64,000 bases of DNA. It comes from Saccharothrix saharensis. GTDB taxonomy: Bacteria > Actinomycetota > Actinomycetes > Mycobacteriales > Pseudonocardiaceae. The translations under genes were made by a program, and so were the position numbers. Location: NCBI RefSeq assembly GCF_006716745.1, contig NZ_VFPP01000001.1:7265386-7329385 (forward strand). Direction: 5' to 3'. The notes beneath the pieces are model-generated. The model was given only the letters and a program-made list of their open reading frames with translations. It did not search any database and had not been told where the DNA came from. Positions 51,010 to 59,478 of this stretch are shown in pieces. How positions within the stretch are numbered: position 1 is the first letter of the stretch; each line of letters opens with the position of its first letter.

Positions 51010-54000
51010 GTGCGATTCGGGGTGCTGGGGCCGGTGGTGGCGTGGCGTGGAGGGGACGCCGTGCCGGTTGGCGGTGTGCGTGAGCGGTATGTGTTGGGGG
51101 TGTTGTTGGTGGAGGCCGATCGGGTGGTGGCGGCGGAGAGGTTGATCGGGGAGTTGTGGGTTCGGCCGCCCAGGTCGGCGCGGGCGCAGTTGCACAACCT
51201 GGTCAGCAGGTTGCGCGGTCGGGTGGGGGAGGGGGTGATCGTGACCCGGCCGACCGGGTACCAGTTGTCGACGCGGGGTGTCGAGGTGGACTTGGTGGAG
51301 TTCCGCTCGTTGGCCGAGCAGGGGCGGCGGGCGGCGGGGGGTGGGGAGCACCGGGTGGCGGAGGAGGCGTTCGGTGCGGCGTTGGGGTTGTGGCGGGGGG
51401 AGGCGTTGGCGGATGTGGACGAGGAGTGGGCGGGGGCGGTGCGGGCGGTGTTGCGGGAGGAGCGGGTGGCGGTGCAGGAGGGGCGGTTGGCGGCGTGGTT
51501 GGCCTTGGAGCGGTACGACGAGGTGTTGGCGGGGGTGGCGCCGCTGATCGAGGAGCACCCGTACCGGGAGCGGTTGTACGAGGTGCGGATGGTGGCGTTG
51601 GTCGGGGTGGGGCGGCAGGCCGAGGCGTTGGAGGTGTACCGGCAGGCGTACCGGAGGTTGGACGAGGACCTCGGGGTGACGCCGGGGGTGGCGTTGCGTG
51701 AGCTGGAGCGGCAGGTGTTGCGGGGCGAGGTGCCGGTGGGGCGGCGCTCCGCGGCGATGGTGGTGCCGCGGCAGTTGCCACCGGAGACGGCGGTGTTGGC
51801 GGGGCGGGGGGAGATGCGCGCGGAGGTCGTGGCGGGTCTGCGCGGGGACGGGCCCGGGTTGGCGGTGTTGGTGGGGCCCGGTGGGGTCGGCAAGACGGCG
51901 TTGGCGGTGTCGGTGGCGCACCACCTGGCGCGGCGCTTCCCGGACGGGCAGTTGTTCGCCACGTTGCGCGGGTCGCACCGGGATCAGGCCGATCCGCACG
52001 TGGTGGTGGGGCGGTTCCTGCGGGCGCTCGGCGCGGAGGTGCCCGAGGACCCGGAGGAGCGGGTGGCCCTCTACCGCAGCACGGTGGCGGACCGGGCGGT
52101 GCTGGTGGTGTTGGACGACGCGGCGGCCGAGGCGCAGGTGAGGACGCTGTTACCCGGTGGGTCGTCGTGCGCGACGGTGGTCACGTCGCGTCGTCAGCTC
52201 GGTGCGCTGGTCGGTGCGGCGCGGTGGACGTTGCCGGCGTTGGCCGACGAGGACTCGGTGGAGTTGTTGGCGCGGACCGCCGGTGTGGAGCGGGTGGCGG
52301 CGGAACCCGAGGCGGCGCGGGGTGTCGTGGCGCTGTGCGGGAACCTGCCGTTGGCCGTGTGCGTCGCGGGCGGGCGGCTCGCCGTGCACTCGACGTGGCG
52401 GATCGCGGAGTTCCGGGACCGGTTGGCGGAGGAGCGGCGGCGGCTGGACGAGTTGTCGTTGGGGGACCTGGACGTGCGGGCGGTCATCGCGGCCAGTTAC
52501 CGGTTGCTCGACCCGCCGGCGCGGGTGTTGTTGCGGCGGCTCGGGTTGTCGGCGACGCCCGAGTGGCCGGCCTGGGTGGCCGGGGCGTTGGTGGGCGGTG
52601 GTGCGCGGGTGGACCGGCTGCTGGAGACCTTGGCCGACGTGCACCTGGTCGAGGTGCTGGGTCGGGACGGGGTGGGGCAGGAGCGGTTCCGGTTGCACGG
52701 GTTGGTGCACGACTTCGCGGCGGAACGCGCGGCGGCCGAGGAGCCGCCGCGGGAGCGTGACGCGGCGGTGGGGCGGGTGCTGGCGGGGTGGCTCGGGCGC
52801 GCGGGGGTGGCCGACGACCGGGTCGGGCACGGGATGCAGGGCGCGGTGGGTCTCGGTCTGCCGCTCGCGCCGGACGACGTGGCCGGGCCGATCGCGGCCG
52901 CGCCGCGGGAGTGGTTCGAGATCGAGGTGCCCGCGTTGACCGCGTGCGTCGAGCAGGCGTGCCGGTTGGGCCTCGCGGAGGTCGCGGGCGGGTTGGCGTT
53001 GCGCATGACCGGGTTCCTCGCCCTGCGCACGTACGACGTGGAACGGGAACGGGTCCTGCGGGCGGCCGTGGCGTGCACCCGGGCGCACGGCGTCGACCGG
53101 CAGACCGTGCGGCTGCTGTTGAGCCTGTTCGGGTTGGCGGCGCAGCGGTCGCGGTTCGACGAGCTGCCCGCGTTGGCGGCGGAAGGTCTGGTACTGGCGC
53201 GCAAGCTCGGTGACCCGGCCGTGGTGGTGGGCGCGCTGGGCAACGCCGGGTGGGCGGCGCAGGGCCTGGGGCGGTTGGCGGAGGCCGCGCGGTGGTTCGA
53301 GGAGGGCGTCGACGCCTGTGACGGGGACACGCCACCGCCGTTGGCGCGGTGGATGGCGTTGTCGCTGGCCCGCACCCGGCACGAGGCCGGGTTCTCCGCG
53401 CAGGCCGTGCCGGTGGTCGAACGGCTGCTGGCGTCGGTGGACGGGGACCGGCGGAACCGGGCGCAGGTGCTCGCGTTGAGCGCCGACGTGCTGCTGGAGG
53501 TCGGCCGGACCGGGGACGCGGAGCGGTTGCTGACCGAGGCGGACGAGCTCGTGCGGGACCTCGGTGACGAGCTCGGGGTGGCGCGGGTCGGGCACGACCT
53601 GGCGCGGGTGTGGCTGCGCCGGGGCGAGTGGGACCGGGCCGCGGCACGGCTCGACCGCGTGCTGCCGGTGCACGAGGAGCTGGGCGTGCCGGACGAGCTC
53701 GCCCGGACGCTGCGCACGGTGGGCGAGGTGGAGCTCGCGCGTGGCCGTCCCGCGGCCGGGCTGCTGCGCCGGTCGTTGGCGATCTGGCGCGAGGTGGGTG
53801 CGCGGCTGGACGTGGCGCGGACGTTGGCGCGCTTGGCGTCGGCCGACCCGGACGGCGCGGAGGCCTGCCGGCGCGAGTGCGCCGGGATCCTGGCCGAGCT
53901 GGGGTTGGACGAGCGGGCGCTGCGGGTGCCGTCAGTCCAGGCGACGTCGCCCGGCGAACCCGAGGTCGGCCCGGTGGTACCAGTCGAGGCCCCGGTCGCC

Positions 54001-54243
54001 TTCCAACCAGCACAGCAGGACGGGCACGCCGTCGAGGTCGGCCGGGAAGTCGACCAGCAGGGGCGCGAAGCCCTTCAGCTCGGCGCCGGTCGACTGCACG
54101 GTGGTCATGAGGTCGTCCAGCCGGGCCTGCGCCGCCTTGAGCTCGGGCAGGCCGCCGAGGTCGGTGGGCGCGCCCCCGCCGAGCGAGGCGGCCAGCTCGG
54201 CGGCGTCGGCCCGGACCTCGACGATCTCGGTGAGCACCGGTAG
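51010..54243 (+). CDS. AfsR/SARP-type regulator (winged helix, BTAD, NB-ARC, TPR)
   Basis: The open frame (1077 codons) starts MRFGVLGPVVAWRGGDAVPV with no ribosome site and may be leaderless (TATACC just upstream). Domains: OmpR-type winged helix (about 15-90), BTAD (95-245; RLYEVRMVALVGVGRQAEAL), NB-ARC with P-loop VGPGGVGKTALA near 291, and TPR-like repeats (700-970). The homologous part ends near residue 974 at ELGLDERALRVPS; the last 103 codons lie antisense to DUF2203 and look non-native. It is an activator of unknown targets. Confidence 0.88.
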   Translation: MRFGVLGPVVAWRGGDAVPVGGVRERYVLGVLLVEADRVVAAERLIGELWVRPPRSARAQLHNLVSRLRGRVGEGVIVTRPTGYQLSTRGVEVDLVEFRSLAEQGRRAAGGGEHRVAEEAFGAALGLWRGEALADVDEEWAGAVRAVLREERVAVQEGRLAAWLALERYDEVLAGVAPLIEEHPYRERLYEVRMVALVGVGRQAEALEVYRQAYRRLDEDLGVTPGVALRELERQVLRGEVPVGRRSAAMVVPRQLPPETAVLAGRGEMRAEVVAGLRGDGPGLAVLVGPGGVGKTALAVSVAHHLARRFPDGQLFATLRGSHRDQADPHVVVGRFLRALGAEVPEDPEERVALYRSTVADRAVLVVLDDAAAEAQVRTLLPGGSSCATVVTSRRQLGALVGAARWTLPALADEDSVELLARTAGVERVAAEPEAARGVVALCGNLPLAVCVAGGRLAVHSTWRIAEFRDRLAEERRRLDELSLGDLDVRAVIAASYRLLDPPARVLLRRLGLSATPEWPAWVAGALVGGGARVDRLLETLADVHLVEVLGRDGVGQERFRLHGLVHDFAAERAAAEEPPRERDAAVGRVLAGWLGRAGVADDRVGHGMQGAVGLGLPLAPDDVAGPIAAAPREWFEIEVPALTACVEQACRLGLAEVAGGLALRMTGFLALRTYDVERERVLRAAVACTRAHGVDRQTVRLLLSLFGLAAQRSRFDELPALAAEGLVLARKLGDPAVVVGALGNAGWAAQGLGRLAEAARWFEEGVDACDGDTPPPLARWMALSLARTRHEAGFSAQAVPVVERLLASVDGDRRNRAQVLALSADVLLEVGRTGDAERLLTEADELVRDLGDELGVARVGHDLARVWLRRGEWDRAAARLDRVLPVHEELGVPDELARTLRTVGEVELARGRPAAGLLRRSLAIWREVGARLDVARTLARLASADPDGAEACRRECAGILAELGLDERALRVPSVQATSPGEPEVGPVVPVEAPVAFQPAQQDGHAVEVGREVDQQGREALQLGAGRLHGGHEVVQPGLRRLELGQAAEVGGRAPAERGGQLGGVGPDLDDLGEHR

Positions 54244-54291
54244 GAGCCTGGCCAGTTCCTCCCGCGCCTCGGGCACGCTGAACACTGTCAC
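53932..54291 (-). CDS. DUF2203 family protein
   Basis: The 119-aa protein MTVFSVPEAREELARLLPVL continues with KAAQARLDDLMTTVQSTGAE, LKGFAPLLVDFPADLDGVPV and LLCWLEGDRGLDWYHRADLG, the well-conserved DUF2203 signature including FAGRR at the end. Function unknown. It lies wholly antisense to the last 312 bp of the AfsR-type frame plus 48 bp. High conservation of its motifs argues this strand is the real coding one here. Confidence 0.88.
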   Translation of the reverse strand: MTVFSVPEAREELARLLPVLTEIVEVRADAAELAASLGGGAPTDLGGLPELKAAQARLDDLMTTVQSTGAELKGFAPLLVDFPADLDGVPVLLCWLEGDRGLDWYHRADLGFAGRRRLD

Positions 54292-54300
54292 CCCTGGTCC

Positions 54301-54342
54301 GCCGTGGCCGCGTTACCCGGACAGGGTACCCGCGGCCACGGC
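54301..54342 (-). terminator. Terminator hairpin after the GH6 gene
   Basis: GCCGTGGCCGCG (54301-54312) pairs perfectly with CGCGGCCACGGC (54331-54342), with a nested GTTACCC/GGGTACC-like stem inside. It lies just past the GH6 stop and before DUF2203 on the same strand. Confidence 0.65.
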
Positions 54343-54348
54343 GTCACC

Positions 54349-55506
54349 TCAGCGAAGCGGCGGGGTGGCCAGCTTCGCCAGTTCCAGGGCCTGCTCCGGC
54401 CACCAGCGGCCGGCGGCCGGGCCGCCCTGGCACTCACCGTCGGACTCGCCGGGGCGCTTGACCCACAGGAACGCGTCCACCAGCGGGATGCCGGTGTTCG
54501 CGGTGGGCCGCTCGCCGAGGCCGCGGCCCGGCGGGTTGCACCAGTCGGTCTCGCCCTCGCCCGGGGTGTAGTGGCCCCGGCCGTTGCGGCTGGTGTCCAG
54601 CACGAAGTGCGTCATCTTCGGCTTGCGCACCGGCATCGCGTCCAGCTCCTCGTCGGACGGGCAGCTGGTCGCACCGCGCTCGGTGCGCAGGTGGATGCAC
54701 TTGGACACACGCGTGCCGTACTGGACCAGGTCCTCGGTGAAGCGGTAGTTCGAGGTGTTGAGCGCGAAGCCGTCCGCCCGCGTGACACCGCCCTGGAGCA
54801 GGCGGTTGACGATGCCGAGCTGCTGGCGCGGCTCGCCGTAGCCCGCGTCGTAGTCGTTGAGCGCCTGCCACGCCGAGTGCCCGGCGTCGAGGTAGACGCG
54901 GGTGTGCTTGCCGCGCTTGAGCGCGTCCACGGCGTGGTTGATCTCGCGGAACCGCTGCGGCACCAGCTCGGCGTCCGGGCCGATCGTGCACCACGGTTCG
55001 CTGGTCAGCAGGGCCAGGCCGTCCGGCTCGACCACGACGACGGCCTTCTCGTCACCGATGCCCTCGGCGAAGGCGTCGATCCACTCCTTGTACTCCTGCT
55101 CGCTGCGCGCGCCGCCCGCGGACCACTGCGAGCAGTCCCGGTAGGGCACGAAGTACGCCACGAGCACCGGCACCTGGTGCCTGGCCCGCGCGGCTCGCAC
55201 GACGTCGCGCACGTTCCGCCGCACCTGCTCGGCGCCCGCCGTGGTGAACCAGATGGCCGTCGGCTGCGCGGCCACGGCCTCCATCAGCTCGGCGTCGGCC
55301 ACCCGGCCCTCGGCGCGCCACTGCCGCGCCTGCCGTGCGGCGTTGCCGTCCGGTTCGACGTAGAACGACGTGCCCTTGGGCAGGTGCGGCGGTCCGGATG
55401 CCGCCACGGTCCCCTCCGCTCCGGCGCCGCTCGCGCCGATCAACGCGCACAACGCGGTCGCCGCCAGGGTCAGCCCGACGCGCCGTCGTCTCGGTCCGTT
55501 GTTCAC
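54349..55506 (-). CDS. Secreted GH6 cellulase (endoglucanase/cellobiohydrolase)
   Basis: This 385-aa protein has a signal peptide (GLTLAATALCALIGASGAGA) and a GH6 catalytic domain: PTAIWFTTAGAEQVRRNVRD, FVPYRDCSQWSAGGA, VVVVEPDGLALLT (catalytic Asp in EPD), YLDAGHSAWQ, LNTSNYRFTEDLVQYG, DTSRNGRGHY, DWCNPPGRGLGERPTANTG and LWVKRPGESDGEC. It hydrolyses beta-1,4-glucan with inversion. No cellulose-binding module is attached. GTG at 55506 follows GAGGAGCGG. A perfect CebR box overlaps the promoter 26 bp upstream. Confidence 0.94.
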   Translation of the reverse strand: MNNGPRRRRVGLTLAATALCALIGASGAGAEGTVAASGPPHLPKGTSFYVEPDGNAARQARQWRAEGRVADAELMEAVAAQPTAIWFTTAGAEQVRRNVRDVVRAARARHQVPVLVAYFVPYRDCSQWSAGGARSEQEYKEWIDAFAEGIGDEKAVVVVEPDGLALLTSEPWCTIGPDAELVPQRFREINHAVDALKRGKHTRVYLDAGHSAWQALNDYDAGYGEPRQQLGIVNRLLQGGVTRADGFALNTSNYRFTEDLVQYGTRVSKCIHLRTERGATSCPSDEELDAMPVRKPKMTHFVLDTSRNGRGHYTPGEGETDWCNPPGRGLGERPTANTGIPLVDAFLWVKRPGESDGECQGGPAAGRWWPEQALELAKLATPPLR

Positions 55507-55531
55507 TCGTCCGCTCCTCACGAGCGCTTGC

Positions 55532-55545
55532 TGGGAGCGCTCCCA
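55532..55545. promoter_or_regulatory. CebR operator upstream of the GH6 gene
   Basis: TGGGAGCGCTCCCA is the exact 14-bp CebR consensus palindrome known from Streptomyces and Thermobifida (CelR), a LacI-family repressor released by cellobiose or cello-oligosaccharides. It lies 26 bp before the cellulase start, where it would block transcription. It is the only copy I found in the window. Confidence 0.85.
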
Positions 55546-55699
55546 ATGGGTGGCAAGCATGCGGGGTTGCGAGCTGCATCACAACCCCCGGCTCGGGGTG
55601 CGGTCACCGTTTCGTGACACGGTTGTTACCTGCCGGCTGGACGGGTGCTCGCCGGGTGTTCGGGTTGTGGGGCCCGGCGGGCCGTCCAGTCCTGGTGCG

Positions 55700-56109
55700 G
55701 TGATCACCACCATTGCCGCCGCGGTCGGTCCGCTGGGCCTCGGCCTGTTGTCCACCCGGCCGGTGAAGCGGCGGCGGCACGTCGAGCCGGGTGGGGAGCC
55801 GATCGCCGCCAGGTCACGGTGTTCACGCCGGCCGTCACCGTGATGGCGTTCAACCTGCCTGCGCGGGGGCGGACGGTGGAGGTCGCCACGCTGTTCGTGC
55901 CCACCGCGATGTCCACCCCGTGCCTGACCCTCGTCCGGGACGTCGACCGGCCGTTCGTGGGCGTGATCAGCGTGTCGTCCGGCGCGTTGCGGTCCACCGA
56001 GGAGTACGTCACCGGCGAGTACGGCGACGCGTACGGCCAGGGGGGCCTGCCGTGCGACGGGACGGGTGGGCAGCGCGCCGGCACGGGAGTCGGCTGTGGC
56101 GCCGTCCGG
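55700..56109 (+). pseudogene. Truncated, frameshifted membrane-protein remnant
   Basis: One frame reads VITTIAAAVGPLGLGLLSTR then PVKRRRHVEPGGEPIAAR, a membrane segment and basic stretch. Near 55810 the sense shifts to another frame: TVFTPAVTVMAFNLPARGRT, VEVATLFVPTAMSTPCLTLV, RDVDRPFVGVISVSSGALRS and TEEYVTGEYGDAYGQGG. The second frame then runs without stop into the antisense of the decarboxylase gene. The codon pattern looks coding, but the 3' end is missing. I do not recognise the family. Confidence 0.4.
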
Positions 56110-57579
56110 TCAGCGCTCCCGGACCACGACGCGGACGGAGTCCAGGTCGGGGTCGGAGGGGTCCGGCAGCTGCATGCCGGCGGCCAGGCCGGAGCGCACG
56201 TAGTCCAGGACTTCCGCCGTGATGACCTCGCCCGGCAGCACGGCCGGTGCGCCCGGTGGGTACGGGGTGATCATCTCCGCCGAGACCCGGCCCACCGCGT
56301 CCTCGGCGTCCACCTGCTCGACCTGCGCGAAGAACGCGTCACGCGGCAGCATCGCGGTCTCCAGTCGCAGGTCGTCCGGGGACGGCAGGTCGACCGGCTT
56401 CGGTGCGGGCAGGGTGTCGGCGGCGCGGACGAGCGCCTCCAGGGCGTCCAGCAGCACGGTGGCGGTGCGCTGGTCGTCGGCGGTGGTGAGCTGGGCGACG
56501 ACCCGGCGGTGGTCGGACAGGCCCACGGTGACCCGCTGGTGCTCGCGCATCCAGTCCGCCGCCTGGTAGCCGCTGATGCCCAACCCGGACACGTCGACCA
56601 CGACCTTGAGCGGGTCGATGGACTCGGCCAGCCGGGGACCGGTGAACTCGGCGTCGCCCATGACCCGCAGGCCGGGCAGCTCCTCGATGGCCGCACGCGT
56701 CGACCACGCCACCGCCAGCACGGCGGTGAGCAGGTCCTTGCCGTGCTCCGCCATCTGCCTGCGCCACCCGTCCAGGGTCGCGTACACCAGCGAGGTCGGG
56801 CTCGTCGTACCCAGCAGGTCCTCGCGCGCCTTGAGCACGTTCGGGTCCACCCGGTCGCCCTGGAGGTGGAACACCGAGCTCTGCTCCACCGCCGAACCCG
56901 ACTTGTGCACGCTCGTCACTACGACGTCCGCGTCGGCGTCCATGCCCCACGGCGGCAGGTCGGGGTGGAACGGCAGGTGCGCGCCCCACGCCTCGTCCAC
57001 GATCAGCGGCTTGCCGAACTCGTGGCACACCTCGGCGATCGCCCGGATGTCGCCGCACGTGCCGTAGTCGGTCGGCGTGACCAGCAGCATCCCCTTGGCC
57101 TCGGGCTCCGCCCGGAACAGCTCGCGCACCTGGTCGGGACCGGGCGGGTGGGCCAGGTGCCGCTCGGCGTCCCAGTGCGGCGAGACCCACACCGGCGAGA
57201 CGCCGCTGAGGATCAGCCCCGACACCACGGACTTGTGGGCGTGTCGGGGGACGATGAGCTTCTCGTGCGGGCCGGCCACCGACAACATCGCGCTCTTCAC
57301 CGACAGCGAGCTGCCGCACGTGGAGAAGAACGCGTGCTCGGCGTGCACGGCGTCGGCCATCAGCTCCTGGGCGCGCTGGATCACGCCCTGGCTCATCCGG
57401 CGGTCGTCCAGGCCGTTGAGCGAGATGACGTCCGAGGCGAACACGGCCTCGCCCACCACGTCGAGCACCCTCGGGTCGACGCCCCGACCCTGGCGGTGCC
57501 CCGGCGGGGTGAACGACACGTAACCGCGGTCGTGGAACGCCCGGAGGGCTTCGAGCACCGGAGCTTCGCTGTGGTCCAT
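56110..57579 (-). CDS. Orn/Lys/Arg-type PLP decarboxylase
   Basis: The 489-aa protein is a fold-type I decarboxylase of the Lys/Arg/Orn family: YVSFTPPGHRQGRGVDPRVL, HAFFSTCGSSLSVKSAMLSV, PTDYGTCGDIRAIAEVCHEF, LIVDEAWGAHLPFHPDLPPW and the PLP lysine in VVVTSVHKSGSAVEQSSVFH. The C-terminal domain shows AEMITPYPPGAPAVLPGE. It makes a polyamine (cadaverine, agmatine or putrescine) from the matching amino acid; the family motif does not tell which. ATG at 57579; the stop is at the end of a truncated gene on the other strand. Confidence 0.92.
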   Translation of the reverse strand: MDHSEAPVLEALRAFHDRGYVSFTPPGHRQGRGVDPRVLDVVGEAVFASDVISLNGLDDRRMSQGVIQRAQELMADAVHAEHAFFSTCGSSLSVKSAMLSVAGPHEKLIVPRHAHKSVVSGLILSGVSPVWVSPHWDAERHLAHPPGPDQVRELFRAEPEAKGMLLVTPTDYGTCGDIRAIAEVCHEFGKPLIVDEAWGAHLPFHPDLPPWGMDADADVVVTSVHKSGSAVEQSSVFHLQGDRVDPNVLKAREDLLGTTSPTSLVYATLDGWRRQMAEHGKDLLTAVLAVAWSTRAAIEELPGLRVMGDAEFTGPRLAESIDPLKVVVDVSGLGISGYQAADWMREHQRVTVGLSDHRRVVAQLTTADDQRTATVLLDALEALVRAADTLPAPKPVDLPSPDDLRLETAMLPRDAFFAQVEQVDAEDAVGRVSAEMITPYPPGAPAVLPGEVITAEVLDYVRSGLAAGMQLPDPSDPDLDSVRVVVRER

Positions 57580-57587
57580 ACCGCTGG

Positions 57588-58277
57588 TTAGCCCGAACGG
57601 CACAACTTTGAACCGGCTCGGGGGAGTGGTCGGCAGCAGTGGTCGCCGCGCCAGGCCTCGCGGCCTTCCCCGACCGCCGCGGCGGCGATGACGAGCGCGG
57701 CCAGCGGGTCGACCCACCACCAGCCCAGGGTGCTGTTGAGCACCAAGCCGACCAGCAGCACGGCGGACAGGTACGTGCACAGCAGCGTCTGCCTGGAGTC
57801 GGCGACGGCGCTGGTCGAGCCGAGTTCACGGCCCGCTCGGCGCTGGGCGCGGGACAGCACGGGCATCACGACCAGCGACACGGCGGCCAGCACGATGCCG
57901 ACCGTCGAGTGGTCGGCGGCCTGCGCGCCCACCAGCGCCCGGACCGACTCGACCGTCACGTAGAGCGCCAGCGCGAAGAACGACAGCGCGATCACGCGCA
58001 GCGCGACCCGTTCCCTGGCCTCGTGGTCCCGCGCGGAGAACTGCCAGGCGACGGCGGTGGCCGAGGCGATCTCCACCACCGAGTCCAGCCCGAAGCCGAT
58101 CAACGCGGTGGACGACGCGAGGGTGCCTGCGCTGATCGCGATCACGGCCTCGACCACGTTGTAGGCGATCGTGGCGGCCACCAGGAGCCGGACCCGCCGG
58201 GTCAGCACGCCGCGACGGTCGGGGGCGAGGACCGGCTCGCCCCCGGCCGCGCAGCAGCCGTCCGCGCAAGCCGTCAT
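57588..58277 (-). CDS. Cation diffusion facilitator family metal transporter
   Basis: The 229-aa protein opens with a Cys-rich segment (MTACADGCCAAGGEP) that could bind metal, then membrane segments: LLVAATIAYNVVEAVIAISA, STALIGFGLDSVVEIASATA (with the metal-site Asp), VALRVIALSFFALALYVTVE, VGIVLAAVSLVVMPVLSR and TYLSAVLLVGLVLNSTLG. It lacks a long C-terminal domain. The ATG overlaps the CmtR stop (ATGA), so the pair is coupled. It probably exports Cd/Pb/Zn-type ions; specificity is inferred from CmtR. Confidence 0.9.
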   Translation of the reverse strand: MTACADGCCAAGGEPVLAPDRRGVLTRRVRLLVAATIAYNVVEAVIAISAGTLASSTALIGFGLDSVVEIASATAVAWQFSARDHEARERVALRVIALSFFALALYVTVESVRALVGAQAADHSTVGIVLAAVSLVVMPVLSRAQRRAGRELGSTSAVADSRQTLLCTYLSAVLLVGLVLNSTLGWWWVDPLAALVIAAAAVGEGREAWRGDHCCRPLPRAGSKLCRSG

Positions 58278-58603
58278 CGCGCACCCACCTCGTCCACGCA
58301 GTCCCTGGTCGGGTCGACCGCGAGCACGACGTCGAGCAGTTCGCCGATCGCCCGCGCCAGGTGCGGGTCGGCGATGTCGTACCGCACCCGGCGGCCCTCG
58401 TAGGTGGCCACGACGAGGCCGCAGCCGCGCAGGCACGACAGGTGGTTGGACGCGTTCGACCGGGTCAGCCCCAGCCGCTCGGCCAACCGCGCCGGGTAGC
58501 CCGGACCGTCCAGCAACGCGACCAGGATGCGGCACCGGGTCGGGTCGGCCAGGGCCCGGCCGAGCCGGGCCAGGGCGGTCTCGCGGGTCTCACACGTCAG
58601 CAC
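58274..58603 (-). CDS. cmtR: CmtR-type Cd/Pb-responsive ArsR repressor
   Basis: The 109-aa protein matches mycobacterial CmtR closely: VLTCETRETALARLGRALAD, PTRCRILVALLDGPGYPARL, SNASNHLSCLRGCGLVVATY and VDPTRDCVDEVG. The three ligand cysteines of CmtR are present: Cys57 and Cys61 in LSCLRGCGL and Cys102 in RDCVDE. It should repress the operon and release DNA when Cd(II) or Pb(II) binds. GTG start at 58603. The inverted repeat 11 bp upstream is the likely operator. In M. tuberculosis the target is a P-type ATPase; here it is a CDF exporter. Confidence 0.93.
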   Translation of the reverse strand: MLTCETRETALARLGRALADPTRCRILVALLDGPGYPARLAERLGLTRSNASNHLSCLRGCGLVVATYEGRRVRYDIADPHLARAIGELLDVVLAVDPTRDCVDEVGAR

Positions 58604-58611
58604 TGGCCGAA

Positions 58612-59478
58612 CTATACAGTCTCCGCTGTATCTTCGACCGCGGGCGAGGTCCGCTGGGCCGGGATCTCGTCCAACGGCGCGTGCAGCAACGGGTTCGCCT
58701 CGGCCAGCAGCTCCCGCGCGCCGCGCAACCCGGCCGCGATGCGGTCCCGCCGGGCGCGCAGGTCGTCCACCCGTCGTTGCGCCTCGACCACGATCCGCCG
58801 CGCGTGCTCCTCGGCGTCGCGCACCAACCGGTCGGCCCGCGCCCGCGCGGCGGCCTCCTCCGCGGCCACCGCCTCCAGCGACTCGGCCCGGCGCGCGGCC
58901 ATCGCCAGCTCGAAGTCGACCCGGACCCGGTCGCGCAACACCGCCGCCCGCTCGTCCAGCTCGTGCCGCCGCTGCTCGGCTTCCCTGGCCGCGGTGAGCA
59001 CCTTCTCGCCGGCCTCGCGCATCAGCGCCCGGTGCTCGGCCTCGGCCTGCCGCCGCTGGGCGTCCAGCTCGGCGACCAGCCGGTCCGACCGCTCGCGCAC
59101 CCGTGCGGCGGCCCGTTCCGCGGTGGCCCAGTGGGCCTCGGCGACGGCCCGCGCCCGCTCGGCGACCTCGTCCGCCTCCTCGTGCGCCAGTTCCGCCATC
59201 CGCCGCAGCCGCTCGGTCAGCGCCGCCGGGTCGATCGGGGTGCGGGAGATGCGGTCGATGTGCTCGCGCAGCACCCGGATCTCCGCGCGGGCGGTCTCCA
59301 GTTGGCGCGCGAGGTCGTCGGCGCGCGCCTCGGCCGCGTCCCGGTCGACCGCCAGCACCCGGAGCTCGCCTTCGACGCCCTCGACGTAGTGCCGCACCTG
59401 GGCGCGGTCGTAGCCGCGCCACACCACGTCGAAGTCCGCCCGCAACGGCACCAGGTCGCCGTCCACAGCCACCACCAC
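58612..59478 (-). CDS. DivIVA-like long coiled-coil protein
   Basis: The 288-aa protein has the DivIVA-type start (LVPLRADFDVVWRGYDRAQV, then RHYVEGVEGELRVLAVDRDA) and a very long charged coiled coil over nearly all of the rest (AAEARADDLARQLETARAEI ... RRIVVEAQRRVDDLRARRDR). It probably organises membranes or scaffolds at poles or septa. GTG at 59478 follows GGGGAGAG at 4 bases; the frame is open 17 codons further upstream. Its stop is 8 bp before cmtR and its 3' end holds the cmtR operator. A shorter paralogue is at 5158-5784. Confidence 0.82.
   Translation of the reverse strand: MVVAVDGDLVPLRADFDVVWRGYDRAQVRHYVEGVEGELRVLAVDRDAAEARADDLARQLETARAEIRVLREHIDRISRTPIDPAALTERLRRMAELAHEEADEVAERARAVAEAHWATAERAAARVRERSDRLVAELDAQRRQAEAEHRALMREAGEKVLTAAREAEQRRHELDERAAVLRDRVRVDFELAMAARRAESLEAVAAEEAAARARADRLVRDAEEHARRIVVEAQRRVDDLRARRDRIAAGLRGARELLAEANPLLHAPLDEIPAQRTSPAVEDTAETV
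58614..58631. promoter_or_regulatory. Candidate CmtR operator
   Basis: ATACAG-N6-CTGTAT forms a perfect 6-bp inverted repeat 11 bp before the cmtR start. It lies within the last six codons of the upstream DivIVA-like gene, so the operator is embedded in coding sequence. Confidence 0.5.

Noticed and set aside
57570..57585. Third DasR-like site (GTGGTCCATACCGC) at the decarboxylase start
   Set aside because: It has several core mismatches and lies across the start codon; the match is no better than chance for this composition.
55645..57591. 648-codon plus-strand frame through the decarboxylase
   Set aside because: Beyond about 56100 it is the antisense of a well-supported PLP decarboxylase; only the first part may be a real remnant.
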